NCBI GenBank assembly: GCA_964562375.1 | Contig: CAZLSW010000130.1 | Span: 1-5,175 of the forward strand | Direction of reading: 5' to 3' | DNA length: 5,175 nt | Source of the DNA: JAJPXC01 sp964562375 | GTDB lineage: Bacteria > Bacteroidota > Bacteroidia > Bacteroidales > Muribaculaceae | In this document: positions 1 through 5,175 of the stretch, in pieces | Position numbering within the stretch: position 1 is the stretch's first letter | Layout: every line of letters begins with the position of its first letter | Notes under the pieces: generated by a model | What the model was told of the DNA's origin: nothing | Databases searched by the model: none | Seen by the model: the letters and a program-made list of their open reading frames with translations, nothing else | Position numbers and translations under genes: made by a program

Positions 1-118
1 CAAAGTTAGGCCGAATCCCCGTCGCTTGCAATCCGGCCTGTTTCGGATGGTTACGAAAAGGCCAAAACCCGTCTAATGTATTTTGATCTCATTAGATTAA
101 GAAAATGACCTTTGAATC
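1..118. other. left-edge stretch without a supportable gene
   Basis: No start-to-stop gene is seen here. Two rightward frames are open from the window edge, one ending in TAA at 74-76 and one in TGA at 84-86, so the 3' end of a rightward gene that begins outside the window is possible. The fragments (about 24 and 27 residues) match no family I recognise. Two weak inverted repeats are present: AGGCCGAAT at 8-16 against ATCCGGCCT at 31-39 (8 of 9 pairs), and TCTAATG at 72-78 against CATTAGA at 90-96 (7 of 7, 11-nt loop). I see no TAnnTTTG promoter on either strand. Confidence 0.35.
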
Positions 119-169
119 AAACAATTGAGGGTAATCGACTTTCGTGGAGTCGATTACCCTCAATTGTTT
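119..169 (-). terminator. 22-bp perfect hairpin after the kinase gene, probable terminator
   Basis: The arms 119-140 and 148-169 are exact reverse complements (22 pairs) around a 7-nt loop at 141-147. The hairpin begins 13 nt past the stop codon of the leftward kinase gene, where an operon terminator is expected. Read leftward, the run of T after the stem is poor (three T, then G). Read rightward it is followed by a T-rich stretch (170-188). It may therefore act in both directions, or mainly stop rightward transcription entering from the left edge, or stabilise the 3' end of the operon mRNA. The stem is seen directly; its termination activity is inferred. Confidence 0.75.
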
Positions 170-182
170 TACATTGTTTTCT

Positions 183-2609
183 TTATTTCTTGTTGGCTTT
201 ACGCCACAGCTTTTTGAGGCGCGACGTAGGAGTGGGTGTTTCCTCGACATAGCCGCCGTAACCGTAGCCATAGCCCTTCTTGGAGCCGTAAGCGCCATAA
301 TAGCCGTAGCGGCGATAACGATAAGCGTTGGAGCGTATGTTCACGCAGTTGAGCACGATGTATGTGTTGGGGAAACGACCGCTCTCGATAGCCTGATTCA
401 TCATGCGCAAGCAACGGTGGGTAGAATAGTTGGCGCGTACAACGTACACCTGCACATCGCTCACGCGAGATATAAGCAGGGTGTCGGATACAAGGCCGAT
501 AGGAGCCGAGTCGATAATCACATAGTCGTACTCCTTGCGGAGCTCGTCAAGCAGGTGGTCCAAGCGTGCCGACAACAGCAACTCATTGGGGTTGGGTGGT
601 ACCGGTCCCGCGGGAAGTATCCACAAGTTCTCGTTGATGCCCGAAGGCTGAACGAGCGAGTTGTAATCATCGGTTTGACCACACAAATAGGTGGTGATTC
701 CCTTGCGGTTGTGGAGGTGAAATGAGTGGGCCAATACCGGGCGACGGATATCCAGGCCTATTACAAGCACCTTCTTGCCGGTCATAGCGAAAGTCAACGC
801 CATATTTGACGCCACGAACGTCTTACCCTCACCCGACAGCGAGGAGGTAACCACAATCACTTGCTTGTCCTTGCCAAGGATGAACTGGATATTGTTACGC
901 AACAAGCGGAACAACTCAGCCTCGGGCGAATTGTCCTTGGGCTGCAGCAACTCGTGATCCTTGGGAGCCTTGCACACCTCACCCACCACCGGGGTCTTGG
1001 TGACGCGCTCGATATCCTCCTTGTCCTTGAACACAGGGAATATCAATCGCCGCAAGAAGATTATCAAGGCCGGCACAAGCAGGCCAATCACGAGGGCCAT
1101 GCCGTAGATTTGTGTCGTCTGGGGATATACGGGACCGAATCCGCTGGGGTTGTCAATCAGGCGAGCGGTAGGTGTGGCCAACGTCTTTTGCAGGGCAATC
1201 TCTTCACGCTTTTGGAGTAGGAAGGTGTAGATGTTTACCTTCACCTGTTGCTCACGGAAAATCTCTTGCAAGCCCTTGTCGATAGGGGGCAGCGACGCCA
1301 ACTGGCCTGCGCTTTGACCAGCCACCGAGGCGATGGCGTTACGGCGGCTGTTAAGGTTGTTCTTCACCGAGGATACCTGCTGCAACAGCACGCTCTTCTG
1401 GGCGTTAAGGTCCTCGCGCATCTGCTTCACCATGGGGTTGTCGTCGGTCGACGAGTTCATCAGACGCTCGGCGGTAGCCAGCTTTTTGTTGTATGCCTCA
1501 ATCTGCTTGTTGAGCTCGGTGTTCTCTACCACGGCGGCCACCGGGGTGAAATTATCCTGACGGGCGATCTGCTTCTCCACGTCGGCCACCATCTGCTGCT
1601 GTGCCGTCACTTGGGCCAGCTCGCTCTCCGACGACGACTTGCGCGACAGGTTCATCGACGCCTGCTGGTCGAGATTGACGATATTGTTGGCGCGGCGATA
1701 GTCCTCCAGGCGCTGCTCCACATCCTTCAATTCTCCCGAGATCATCACCAAACGATCAAGGATGAAAGCCTCGGTCTGCATCGCCGACTGATTCTTCTGG
1801 TCGATAATGTCCTCGTTGTAGAAGGTAATCAGCGTGCGTATCACGTCGATACCCTCTTGGATAACGGGTGTGCGGAAACTGATGGCGATAATCTTCCACG
1901 AGTTTTCGATATAGTGGATATCAAGGCTACCCGAGATGCGGGCGGCCACCCATTGTGGATTGAGAATCTCGATCTTCTCGGTGCACGACAGCTCGGTTGT
2001 GATCTTCGACTGGGAGAGCGTGACGGTGCCCTGGCTGGTCTCCACCTTGATAGGCAGCTTGGCGGCATGCACCTTCTTATGCTCCTCGTTGCCGCCGTAA
2101 GAGGTAGTGATGTCAAATTCATAGCCCTCGTCGTCCTGGTCGCACATAATAGTAATGCCGGCCGACAGATTGTGCAAGTCAACCGAATCCATGCGGGCGA
2201 CAATCGCCTCGGTGCCGTAAATGGGCACGTTGCGCAAGCGTCCGAGGTTGTAATACGAGTAAGAGAGATTCAGCGAGTCGACAATCTTGATCACGTTGTT
2301 GCGGCTCTTCATGATCTCGAGCTCGGTCTCGTCGATCTCGGTTTTGGCCTGAAGAAGGGCCTCGCCACTTAGGGCCACGGCGCTCGAGTTGGTCACCTTG
2401 TCATCCCCCGAGAGGTATATCGAGGCGTTCACCTGATATACCGGGATAATCGTGGCGATGTGATAGTAAGCGAAAATCAGGCAGATTACCACGCTGAGGG
2501 CGAACCATTTCCATTGCCCTAAGCATTCGAGCAACAAGCCAGTGAGATCAAACGTCGAGTCGTTGTTCTCGATATTGTCCTGCAGATTTATATCCTTGAA
2601 ATTGACCAT
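183..2609 (-). CDS. Wzc-like polysaccharide co-polymerase / tyrosine autokinase
   Basis: This 808-residue inner-membrane protein combines a Wzz-type chain-length domain with a bacterial tyrosine (BY) kinase, a family that drives capsule or exopolysaccharide polymerisation and export through cycles of autophosphorylation. In order: a short cytoplasmic N-terminus, membrane helix 1 (about 33-58), a periplasmic domain with a long helical, coiled-coil-like part (about 280-440), a GNVR-like segment (about 440-495), membrane helix 2 (about 501-525), then the kinase. The kinase shows EX2RX2R (E565, R568, R571; oligomerisation in this family), Walker A SSLSGEGKT (589-597, K596), Walker A' VLVIGLDIRRP (614-624, D620) and Walker B VIIDSAP (697-703, D700). 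The tail carries ten tyrosines between 763 and 787, the expected autophosphorylation cluster. All key residues and both helices are present, so the gene looks intact. It lies 14 nt after the exporter gene and is probably co-transcribed with it. No clear Shine-Dalgarno precedes the ATG, which is normal in Bacteroidetes. The polysaccharide it serves cannot be told. Confidence 0.96.
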   Translation of the reverse strand: MVNFKDINLQDNIENNDSTFDLTGLLLECLGQWKWFALSVVICLIFAYYHIATIIPVYQVNASIYLSGDDKVTNSSAVALSGEALLQAKTEIDETELEIMKSRNNVIKIVDSLNLSYSYYNLGRLRNVPIYGTEAIVARMDSVDLHNLSAGITIMCDQDDEGYEFDITTSYGGNEEHKKVHAAKLPIKVETSQGTVTLSQSKITTELSCTEKIEILNPQWVAARISGSLDIHYIENSWKIIAISFRTPVIQEGIDVIRTLITFYNEDIIDQKNQSAMQTEAFILDRLVMISGELKDVEQRLEDYRRANNIVNLDQQASMNLSRKSSSESELAQVTAQQQMVADVEKQIARQDNFTPVAAVVENTELNKQIEAYNKKLATAERLMNSSTDDNPMVKQMREDLNAQKSVLLQQVSSVKNNLNSRRNAIASVAGQSAGQLASLPPIDKGLQEIFREQQVKVNIYTFLLQKREEIALQKTLATPTARLIDNPSGFGPVYPQTTQIYGMALVIGLLVPALIIFLRRLIFPVFKDKEDIERVTKTPVVGEVCKAPKDHELLQPKDNSPEAELFRLLRNNIQFILGKDKQVIVVTSSLSGEGKTFVASNMALTFAMTGKKVLVIGLDIRRPVLAHSFHLHNRKGITTYLCGQTDDYNSLVQPSGINENLWILPAGPVPPNPNELLLSARLDHLLDELRKEYDYVIIDSAPIGLVSDTLLISRVSDVQVYVVRANYSTHRCLRMMNQAIESGRFPNTYIVLNCVNIRSNAYRYRRYGYYGAYGSKKGYGYGYGGYVEETPTPTSRLKKLWRKANKK

Positions 2610-2623
2610 GAGTTACTGCGGTA

Positions 2624-3463
2624 TTAGAGCGAGATAAGGGCAATGATTAGACCGACGATACCCGAAAGACCGCCAACGATCGTAATAGCGGTGTTAAAGC
2701 CGTTGTTCATCTGCCAAGCCTGTTGGGCGCCGGAGCGGTTCCAGTTGACAATCAGGATATCGTTGGGCTGAAGATAATAGTAAGGGGAGAGTAGAAGATT
2801 TTTGTCGTGGACGTCGATTTTGTGCACTTGGCGACGGCCGGAGCCGTCGGTGCGCACAAGGATAATGTTCTCACGGTCGGCCTTGATGTCAAGGTCGCCA
2901 GCGGTGGCGATGGCCTCAAAGATATTGAACGACTCATTCTGGGAGGTTTTCACGCCTGGGCTCTTCACCGCGCCAAGCACCGTCACGCGGAAATTCATAA
3001 AGCGCACATCCACCACCGGTTTCTCCTTCAAGTATTTGGGGTAAATCTCGCTGGCGATCAATTCGCTCACCTGCGACTTTGTCAATCCGGCCACATGGAC
3101 GGTGCCGATAATCGGGAACGTGATGTCGCCGTTGTTGTCCACCAAATAGTAACGGGTGGATTTCTCGCCAGTCTCACCCTGTATATTATTATTGTGGGAG
3201 AACTGTGTCACTTTACCCTCTGCATCCACAGCGAAGCCCTTGTTGAAGGGTGCAACGGCAGCATAGTTGGTACCGGTTACCTCGATGTTGAGCAGGTCGC
3301 CAGGCTGAAGTGTGTTTTCGGTGGCCAAGTTGGGGGTGGCGGCCAATACCTCGGCGGGGATTTCTTCAGCCTGTTCAATATAGGCTACTTTCTTGGGAGC
3401 CGAGCATGATGTGATAAGAAATAGAGCCGCAACTATAGCGCAGCAACTGTTAATAAGTTTCAT
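2624..3463 (-). CDS. Wza-like polysaccharide export outer-membrane lipoprotein
   Basis: This 279-residue protein is the outer-membrane channel component that passes capsular or exopolysaccharide to the cell surface. A lipoprotein signal is clear: a hydrophobic stretch ends in the lipobox I17-T18-S19-C20, so C20 should be acylated. The poly-export domain spans about 48-155, with the typical LQPGD at 52-56 and a later segment around YLVDNNGDITFPIIG (106-120). An SLBB-like domain follows (about 158-218, starting FRVTVLGAVKSPG). The last 24 residues (256-279) form a hydrophobic, glycine-containing helix, matching the C-terminal helix that makes the membrane barrel in Wza. It is shorter than E. 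coli Wza (379 residues), with one SLBB repeat fewer, as is common in Bacteroidetes. The ATG at 3461-3463 is the start that gives the intact signal peptide. It is the first gene of the leftward operon with the kinase, and no UpxY/UpxZ-type regulator precedes it within the window. Confidence 0.95.
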   Translation of the reverse strand: MKLINSCCAIVAALFLITSCSAPKKVAYIEQAEEIPAEVLAATPNLATENTLQPGDLLNIEVTGTNYAAVAPFNKGFAVDAEGKVTQFSHNNNIQGETGEKSTRYYLVDNNGDITFPIIGTVHVAGLTKSQVSELIASEIYPKYLKEKPVVDVRFMNFRVTVLGAVKSPGVKTSQNESFNIFEAIATAGDLDIKADRENIILVRTDGSGRRQVHKIDVHDKNLLLSPYYYLQPNDILIVNWNRSGAQQAWQMNNGFNTAITIVGGLSGIVGLIIALISL

Positions 3464-3564
3464 TGTGGATCTCGTATATACTTTTTCCTATTGATTACTG
3501 ATTGGCTTACAATTTTTCGACACCTTTCGCCACCTCAACTCGGGGCATACGCAATAAGGCGTGG

Positions 3565-3595
3565 CAAAATTAGTCTTTTTTTGCCAAACTACAAT
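3565..3595 (-). promoter_or_regulatory. predicted promoter of the exporter-kinase operon
   Basis: Read leftward, TAATTTTG (3572 down to 3565) matches the Bacteroidetes -7 consensus TAnnTTTG exactly and is followed by CC. ATTG at 3595-3592 lies 19 nt upstream and is a fair match to the -33 element TTTG. Transcription would start near 3561, giving a leader of about 98 nt before the exporter ATG. The leader has an AGGAAAAAG-like purine run but no standard Shine-Dalgarno close to the start. The motif match is seen; its use is inferred. Confidence 0.6.
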
Positions 3596-3613
3596 CACTT
3601 TCCCCTAAAAATA

Positions 3614-3648
3614 GATGAATTTTGCCGTTTTTTGATTAATTTTGCCGT
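3614..3648 (+). repeat. tandem 15-bp near-identical boxes, 20-bp period
   Basis: GATGAATTTTGCCGT at 3614-3628 and GATTAATTTTGCCGT at 3634-3648 differ at one base and are spaced 20 bp start to start, about two helical turns. The second box contains the -7 element of the rightward pair. Such spacing would place a DNA-binding protein on the same face twice, but promoter consensus alone explains part of the likeness. Confidence 0.5.
3637..3644 (+). promoter_or_regulatory. predicted -7 element for the repeat protein-recombinase pair
   Basis: TAATTTTG matches the TAnnTTTG consensus and lies 32 nt before the ATG at 3677, which would put the transcription start near 3647 with a leader of about 29 nt. 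No good TTTG lies about 20 nt upstream (the sequence there is GATG), so the -33 half is weak and the promoter may need an activator or be feeble. A near copy of the element lies exactly 20 nt upstream (3617-3624, TGAATTTTG region). Confidence 0.45.
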
Positions 3649-3676
3649 GAACATCACAACAAAACCTCTTCGTGTC

Positions 3677-4090
3677 ATGAAACACCTTGCCCTCCTCCTG
3701 ATCACTTTCGTAAGCCTCCTGTTTACCCCTATTCTCTCCTGGGCACAAACCGTCAAAGACTCCGGCTACCAAATCGTGGGCCACATCGACTCCAACGGCA
3801 ACATCAAGGACAGCGGCTACCGCACTATAGGCCACATCCGCGATGACGGCCGAATCCAGGACGGCGCCTACCGCACTGTCGGCTACATCCGCAATGGGCG
3901 CGTGCAGGACGCCTCATATCGCACCATCGGCTACATCCGCGATGACGGCCGAATCCAGGATGGCTCCTACCGCACAATCGGCTACGTAAAGGACGACGGA
4001 CGCGTGACGGATTCCTCCTATCGTGTCCTGGGCTACGCCAGCGGCGTCCCCCTCGACTACGCCGCCGTCTTTTTCTTCTTCCTCGAGTAA
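3677..4090 (+). CDS. secreted short-repeat protein, resembles 5-fold beta-flower proteins
   Basis: A 137-residue protein starting at the ATG at 3677. This start is chosen because it opens directly into a signal peptide (MKHLALLLITFVSLLFTPILSWA, likely cut after A23 before QTVKDSG); the longer upstream frame would bury the signal behind 62 residues of non-coding-like sequence. The mature part is almost wholly six tandem units of 16-18 residues with consensus I-x-D-x-x-Y-R-T-I-G-[HY]-I-R-D-D-G-R, starting near residues 25, 43, 60, 76, 93 and 110. It ends in a divergent VPLDYAAVFFFF tail. The pattern resembles small Bacteroidales proteins annotated as 5-fold beta-flower proteins; this assignment is from memory of the family pattern, and no biochemical function is known to me. 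Two units share an identical 28-nt DNA stretch, pointing to recent duplication. It lies 21 nt before the recombinase gene on the same strand, so co-transcription is likely. Confidence 0.85.
   Translation: MKHLALLLITFVSLLFTPILSWAQTVKDSGYQIVGHIDSNGNIKDSGYRTIGHIRDDGRIQDGAYRTVGYIRNGRVQDASYRTIGYIRDDGRIQDGSYRTIGYVKDDGRVTDSSYRVLGYASGVPLDYAAVFFFFLE
3834..3960 (+). repeat. 28-nt identical intragenic repeats in the repeat-protein gene
   Basis: Positions 3834-3861 and 3933-3960 are identical over 28 nt, offset by 99 nt, which equals two protein units (16 + 17 codons). The unit between them encodes the same motif but differs at the DNA level and is one codon shorter. This suggests a two-unit duplication and gives a substrate for repeat-number change by slippage or recombination. 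Confidence 0.8.
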
Positions 4091-4111
4091 CGACCCTAAA
4101 AAGGCGGTCTC

Positions 4112-5038
4112 ATGGACTCCTCCACAAGCGCGTCGGGCGACTTCGCCTCTTATGTTGCTGCGCTCGCCGAGCGCCTTAGGAACCGTGGCCGCGTAAGATC
4201 CGCCGAAACTCTTCTTATCGCCCTCCGCAGCTTTCAGCGTTTCCTCAACGGCCGCTATATTTCAATCGCCGATTTCAACACCAAGATTATCGAAGCCTAT
4301 GAAAGCCACTTGCGACAGCGTGGTGTAACCCGCAACACCTCATCCTTTTATATGCGCAACTTGCGCATCGCCTACCGCGCGGCAATCGTCGAGAACCAGC
4401 TCCACGACACCATGCCTTTCAGTACCGTCTACACCGGTATCGACAAAACCACCAAACGCGCCCTCACCATCGGCGAAATTCAGCGGCTGAGCGCCCTCGA
4501 CCTATCCAAAAAACGAAACCTCGCCATAGCTCGCGACCTCTATCTGTTCAGCTTCTACACCCGCGGTATGCCCTTTGTCGACATGGCTTTTCTGCGGAAA
4601 ACCGATGTCGCCGGCGGCTATCTCAATTATCGCCGACACAAAACCGGCCAACTCCTGGTGATACAATGGACCCCCGAGATGCAAGCCATAGCCGACCGCT
4701 ACCCCTCATCCTCCACCTACCTTCTCCCCATTATCACCCGCGACGACATCGCCCCAAGGCTCCAATACCTCAATGCCCTGTCACGCGTCAACCGCAACCT
4801 AAAAATCATCGGCCAAAAGCTCCAATTGTCAATACCCCTCACCAGCTACACCAGCCGGCACGCCTGGGCTACAATCGCCCGCGACCTCAACGTGCCTTTA
4901 TCAGTTATCTCCAAAGGATTAGGCCACGACAACGAGAAAACCACACAAATCTACCTCGACACCATCAGCACATCTGTCGTCGACCAAGCCAACCGTTTGA
5001 TTCTCAATTCTCTACACCCTAAACCATCACCACAGTAA
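4112..5038 (+). CDS. tyrosine recombinase / site-specific integrase, invertase-like architecture
   Basis: A 308-residue site-specific recombinase that cuts and rejoins DNA through a 3'-phosphotyrosine. A SAM-like core-binding domain occupies about 10-95 and the catalytic domain about 114-295. Visible active-site residues are R151 (in FYTRGMPFVDM), K177 (in YRRHKTGQ), R249 (in SYTSRHAWAT), H272 (in GLGHDN) and nucleophile Y281 (in TTQIYLD). The histidine usual three residues before the second arginine is replaced by Y246, which I recall as common in Bacteroidetes members. There is no N-terminal arm-binding domain, unlike most integrases of conjugative elements; this compact form is shared with Bacteroides invertases that flip promoters of surface genes. 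No excisionase, tRNA or other mobile-element gene is nearby. It follows the repeat-protein gene by 21 nt and is divergent from the export operon, so local promoter inversion is a reasonable guess. The actual target is not shown by the sequence. Confidence 0.93.
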   Translation: MDSSTSASGDFASYVAALAERLRNRGRVRSAETLLIALRSFQRFLNGRYISIADFNTKIIEAYESHLRQRGVTRNTSSFYMRNLRIAYRAAIVENQLHDTMPFSTVYTGIDKTTKRALTIGEIQRLSALDLSKKRNLAIARDLYLFSFYTRGMPFVDMAFLRKTDVAGGYLNYRRHKTGQLLVIQWTPEMQAIADRYPSSSTYLLPIITRDDIAPRLQYLNALSRVNRNLKIIGQKLQLSIPLTSYTSRHAWATIARDLNVPLSVISKGLGHDNEKTTQIYLDTISTSVVDQANRLILNSLHPKPSPQ

Positions 5039-5072
5039 AAATGCCTTTCTCTACGTTAGAGAAAGACATTTT
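5038..5072 (+). terminator. stem-loop terminator overlapping the recombinase stop codon
   Basis: Arms 5038-5053 and 5057-5072 pair at 15 of 16 positions (one C-A mismatch, 5044 with 5066) around the 3-nt loop CGT. The stem begins at the last base of the TAA stop. The rightward side ends in TTTT, and the leftward side ends in a run of five T, so it can work in both directions. It should end the repeat protein-recombinase transcript and would also block leftward transcription from the promoter at 5079-5110. Confidence 0.85.
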
Positions 5073-5078
5073 CAAGGG

Positions 5079-5110
5079 CAAAGGTAAAAATAAATGTGGA
5101 ATTTTCCAAA
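5079..5110 (-). promoter_or_regulatory. leftward consensus promoter facing the recombinase 3' end
   Basis: Read leftward, TTTG (5110-5107), a 20-nt spacer and TACCTTTG (5086-5079) match the Bacteroidetes -33/-7 consensus at both elements with the standard spacing. The predicted start, near 5075, lies just before the stem-loop at 5072-5038, so no leftward gene could be served in this arrangement. A 12-bp dyad, TGGAATTTTCCA-type (arms 5097-5101 and 5104-5108), sits in the spacer, and a perfect 10-bp palindrome (ATATTAATAT, 5115-5124) lies just upstream. Either could be an operator. The motif match is direct; activity is unproven. Confidence 0.5.
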
Positions 5111-5175
5111 ACAAATATTAATATCATTAGTGTCTCTTAAAATATGTTAACAGGCAAAATCAAGTCTCAACTGGA
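5111..5175. other. AT-rich non-coding right edge
   Basis: No open frame of note is seen. The stretch holds the palindromes ATATTAATAT (5115-5124) and GTTAAC (5146-5151), and two similar boxes, AGTGTCTCTT (5129-5138) and CAAGTCTCAA (5161-5170). GGCAAAATC at 5153-5161 is a partial copy of the GGCAAAATTA box found at 3563-3572. It could be the start of another regulatory region or the edge of a mobile element, but the window ends too soon to tell. Confidence 0.3.

Noticed and set aside
144..725. A 193-codon rightward open frame overlapping the kinase C-terminus and the hairpin
   Set aside because: It starts inside the hairpin, is antisense to the kinase domain, and has no recognisable domain; the hydrophobic stretch in it mirrors the Tyr-Gly repeats.
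1248..2372. A 374-codon rightward open frame opposite the kinase gene
   Set aside because: It is antisense to the well-supported kinase gene, its product is rich in His, Leu, Arg and Gly without any domain, and long antisense frames are common opposite such codon usage.
2807..3409. A 200-codon rightward open frame opposite the exporter gene
   Set aside because: It is antisense to a complete lipoprotein gene, and its product shows no signal, motif or family likeness.
3491..3676. N-terminal extension of the repeat protein to an ATG at 3491
   Set aside because: The extension runs through both predicted promoters, has no protein-like character, and would place an obvious signal peptide internally at residue 63.
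3834..3960. CRISPR-like spaced identical repeats
   Set aside because: There are only two exact 28-nt copies, in frame within a coding repeat at a 99-nt offset, so they are protein-repeat DNA and not an array.
4666..5022. A 118-codon open frame inside the recombinase gene, another rightward frame
   Set aside because: The product is Pro/Arg/His-rich, a usual out-of-frame reading of C-rich coding sequence, and it lies wholly within the recombinase catalytic domain.
4112..5072. Integrase of an integrative conjugative element or prophage
   Set aside because: No tRNA, attachment-site duplication, excisionase, relaxase or phage gene is visible, and the arm-binding domain usual in such integrases is missing. 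It cannot be fully excluded because the window ends 103 bp after the gene's terminator.

Overview
The window looks like Bacteroidales chromosome. The evidence is a Bacteroidetes-type pair of polysaccharide export genes (Wza-like lipoprotein and Wzc-like tyrosine autokinase), a Bacteroidetes-type tyrosine recombinase, a secreted repeat protein of a kind common in Bacteroides relatives, TAnnTTTG-type promoter elements and the absence of clear Shine-Dalgarno sites. The fairly GC-balanced coding sequence would suit Muribaculaceae or a similar gut family, but the genus cannot be fixed from this window.

Layout: positions 1-118 hold no gene I can support, only two short frames running in from the left edge and two weak inverted repeats. 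A 22-bp perfect hairpin (119-169) follows the end of a leftward two-gene operon: the Wzc-like kinase (183-2609) preceded by the Wza-like exporter (2624-3463), 14 bp apart. A 213-bp divergent intergenic region (3464-3676) carries a promoter-like element for each side. Rightward lie a small secreted repeat protein (3677-4090) and, 21 bp later, a tyrosine recombinase (4112-5038), which ends in a stem-loop overlapping its stop codon (5038-5072). The last 103 bp are AT-rich and non-coding. They hold a well-formed Bacteroidetes promoter pointing left, straight into that stem-loop.

How the parts may work together: the lipoprotein should form the outer-membrane pore and the kinase the inner-membrane co-polymerase and length regulator of a capsule or exopolysaccharide export machine. 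The recombinase belongs by architecture (about 300 residues, no arm-binding domain) to the group that includes the DNA invertases of gut Bacteroidales. Its position divergent from surface-polysaccharide genes therefore suggests, but does not prove, phase-variable expression. The repeat protein is probably periplasmic or surface exposed, of unknown function, and probably co-transcribed with the recombinase. The most interesting points are this pairing, the repeated TAATTTTGCC elements in the divergent region, and the misdirected promoter after the recombinase.
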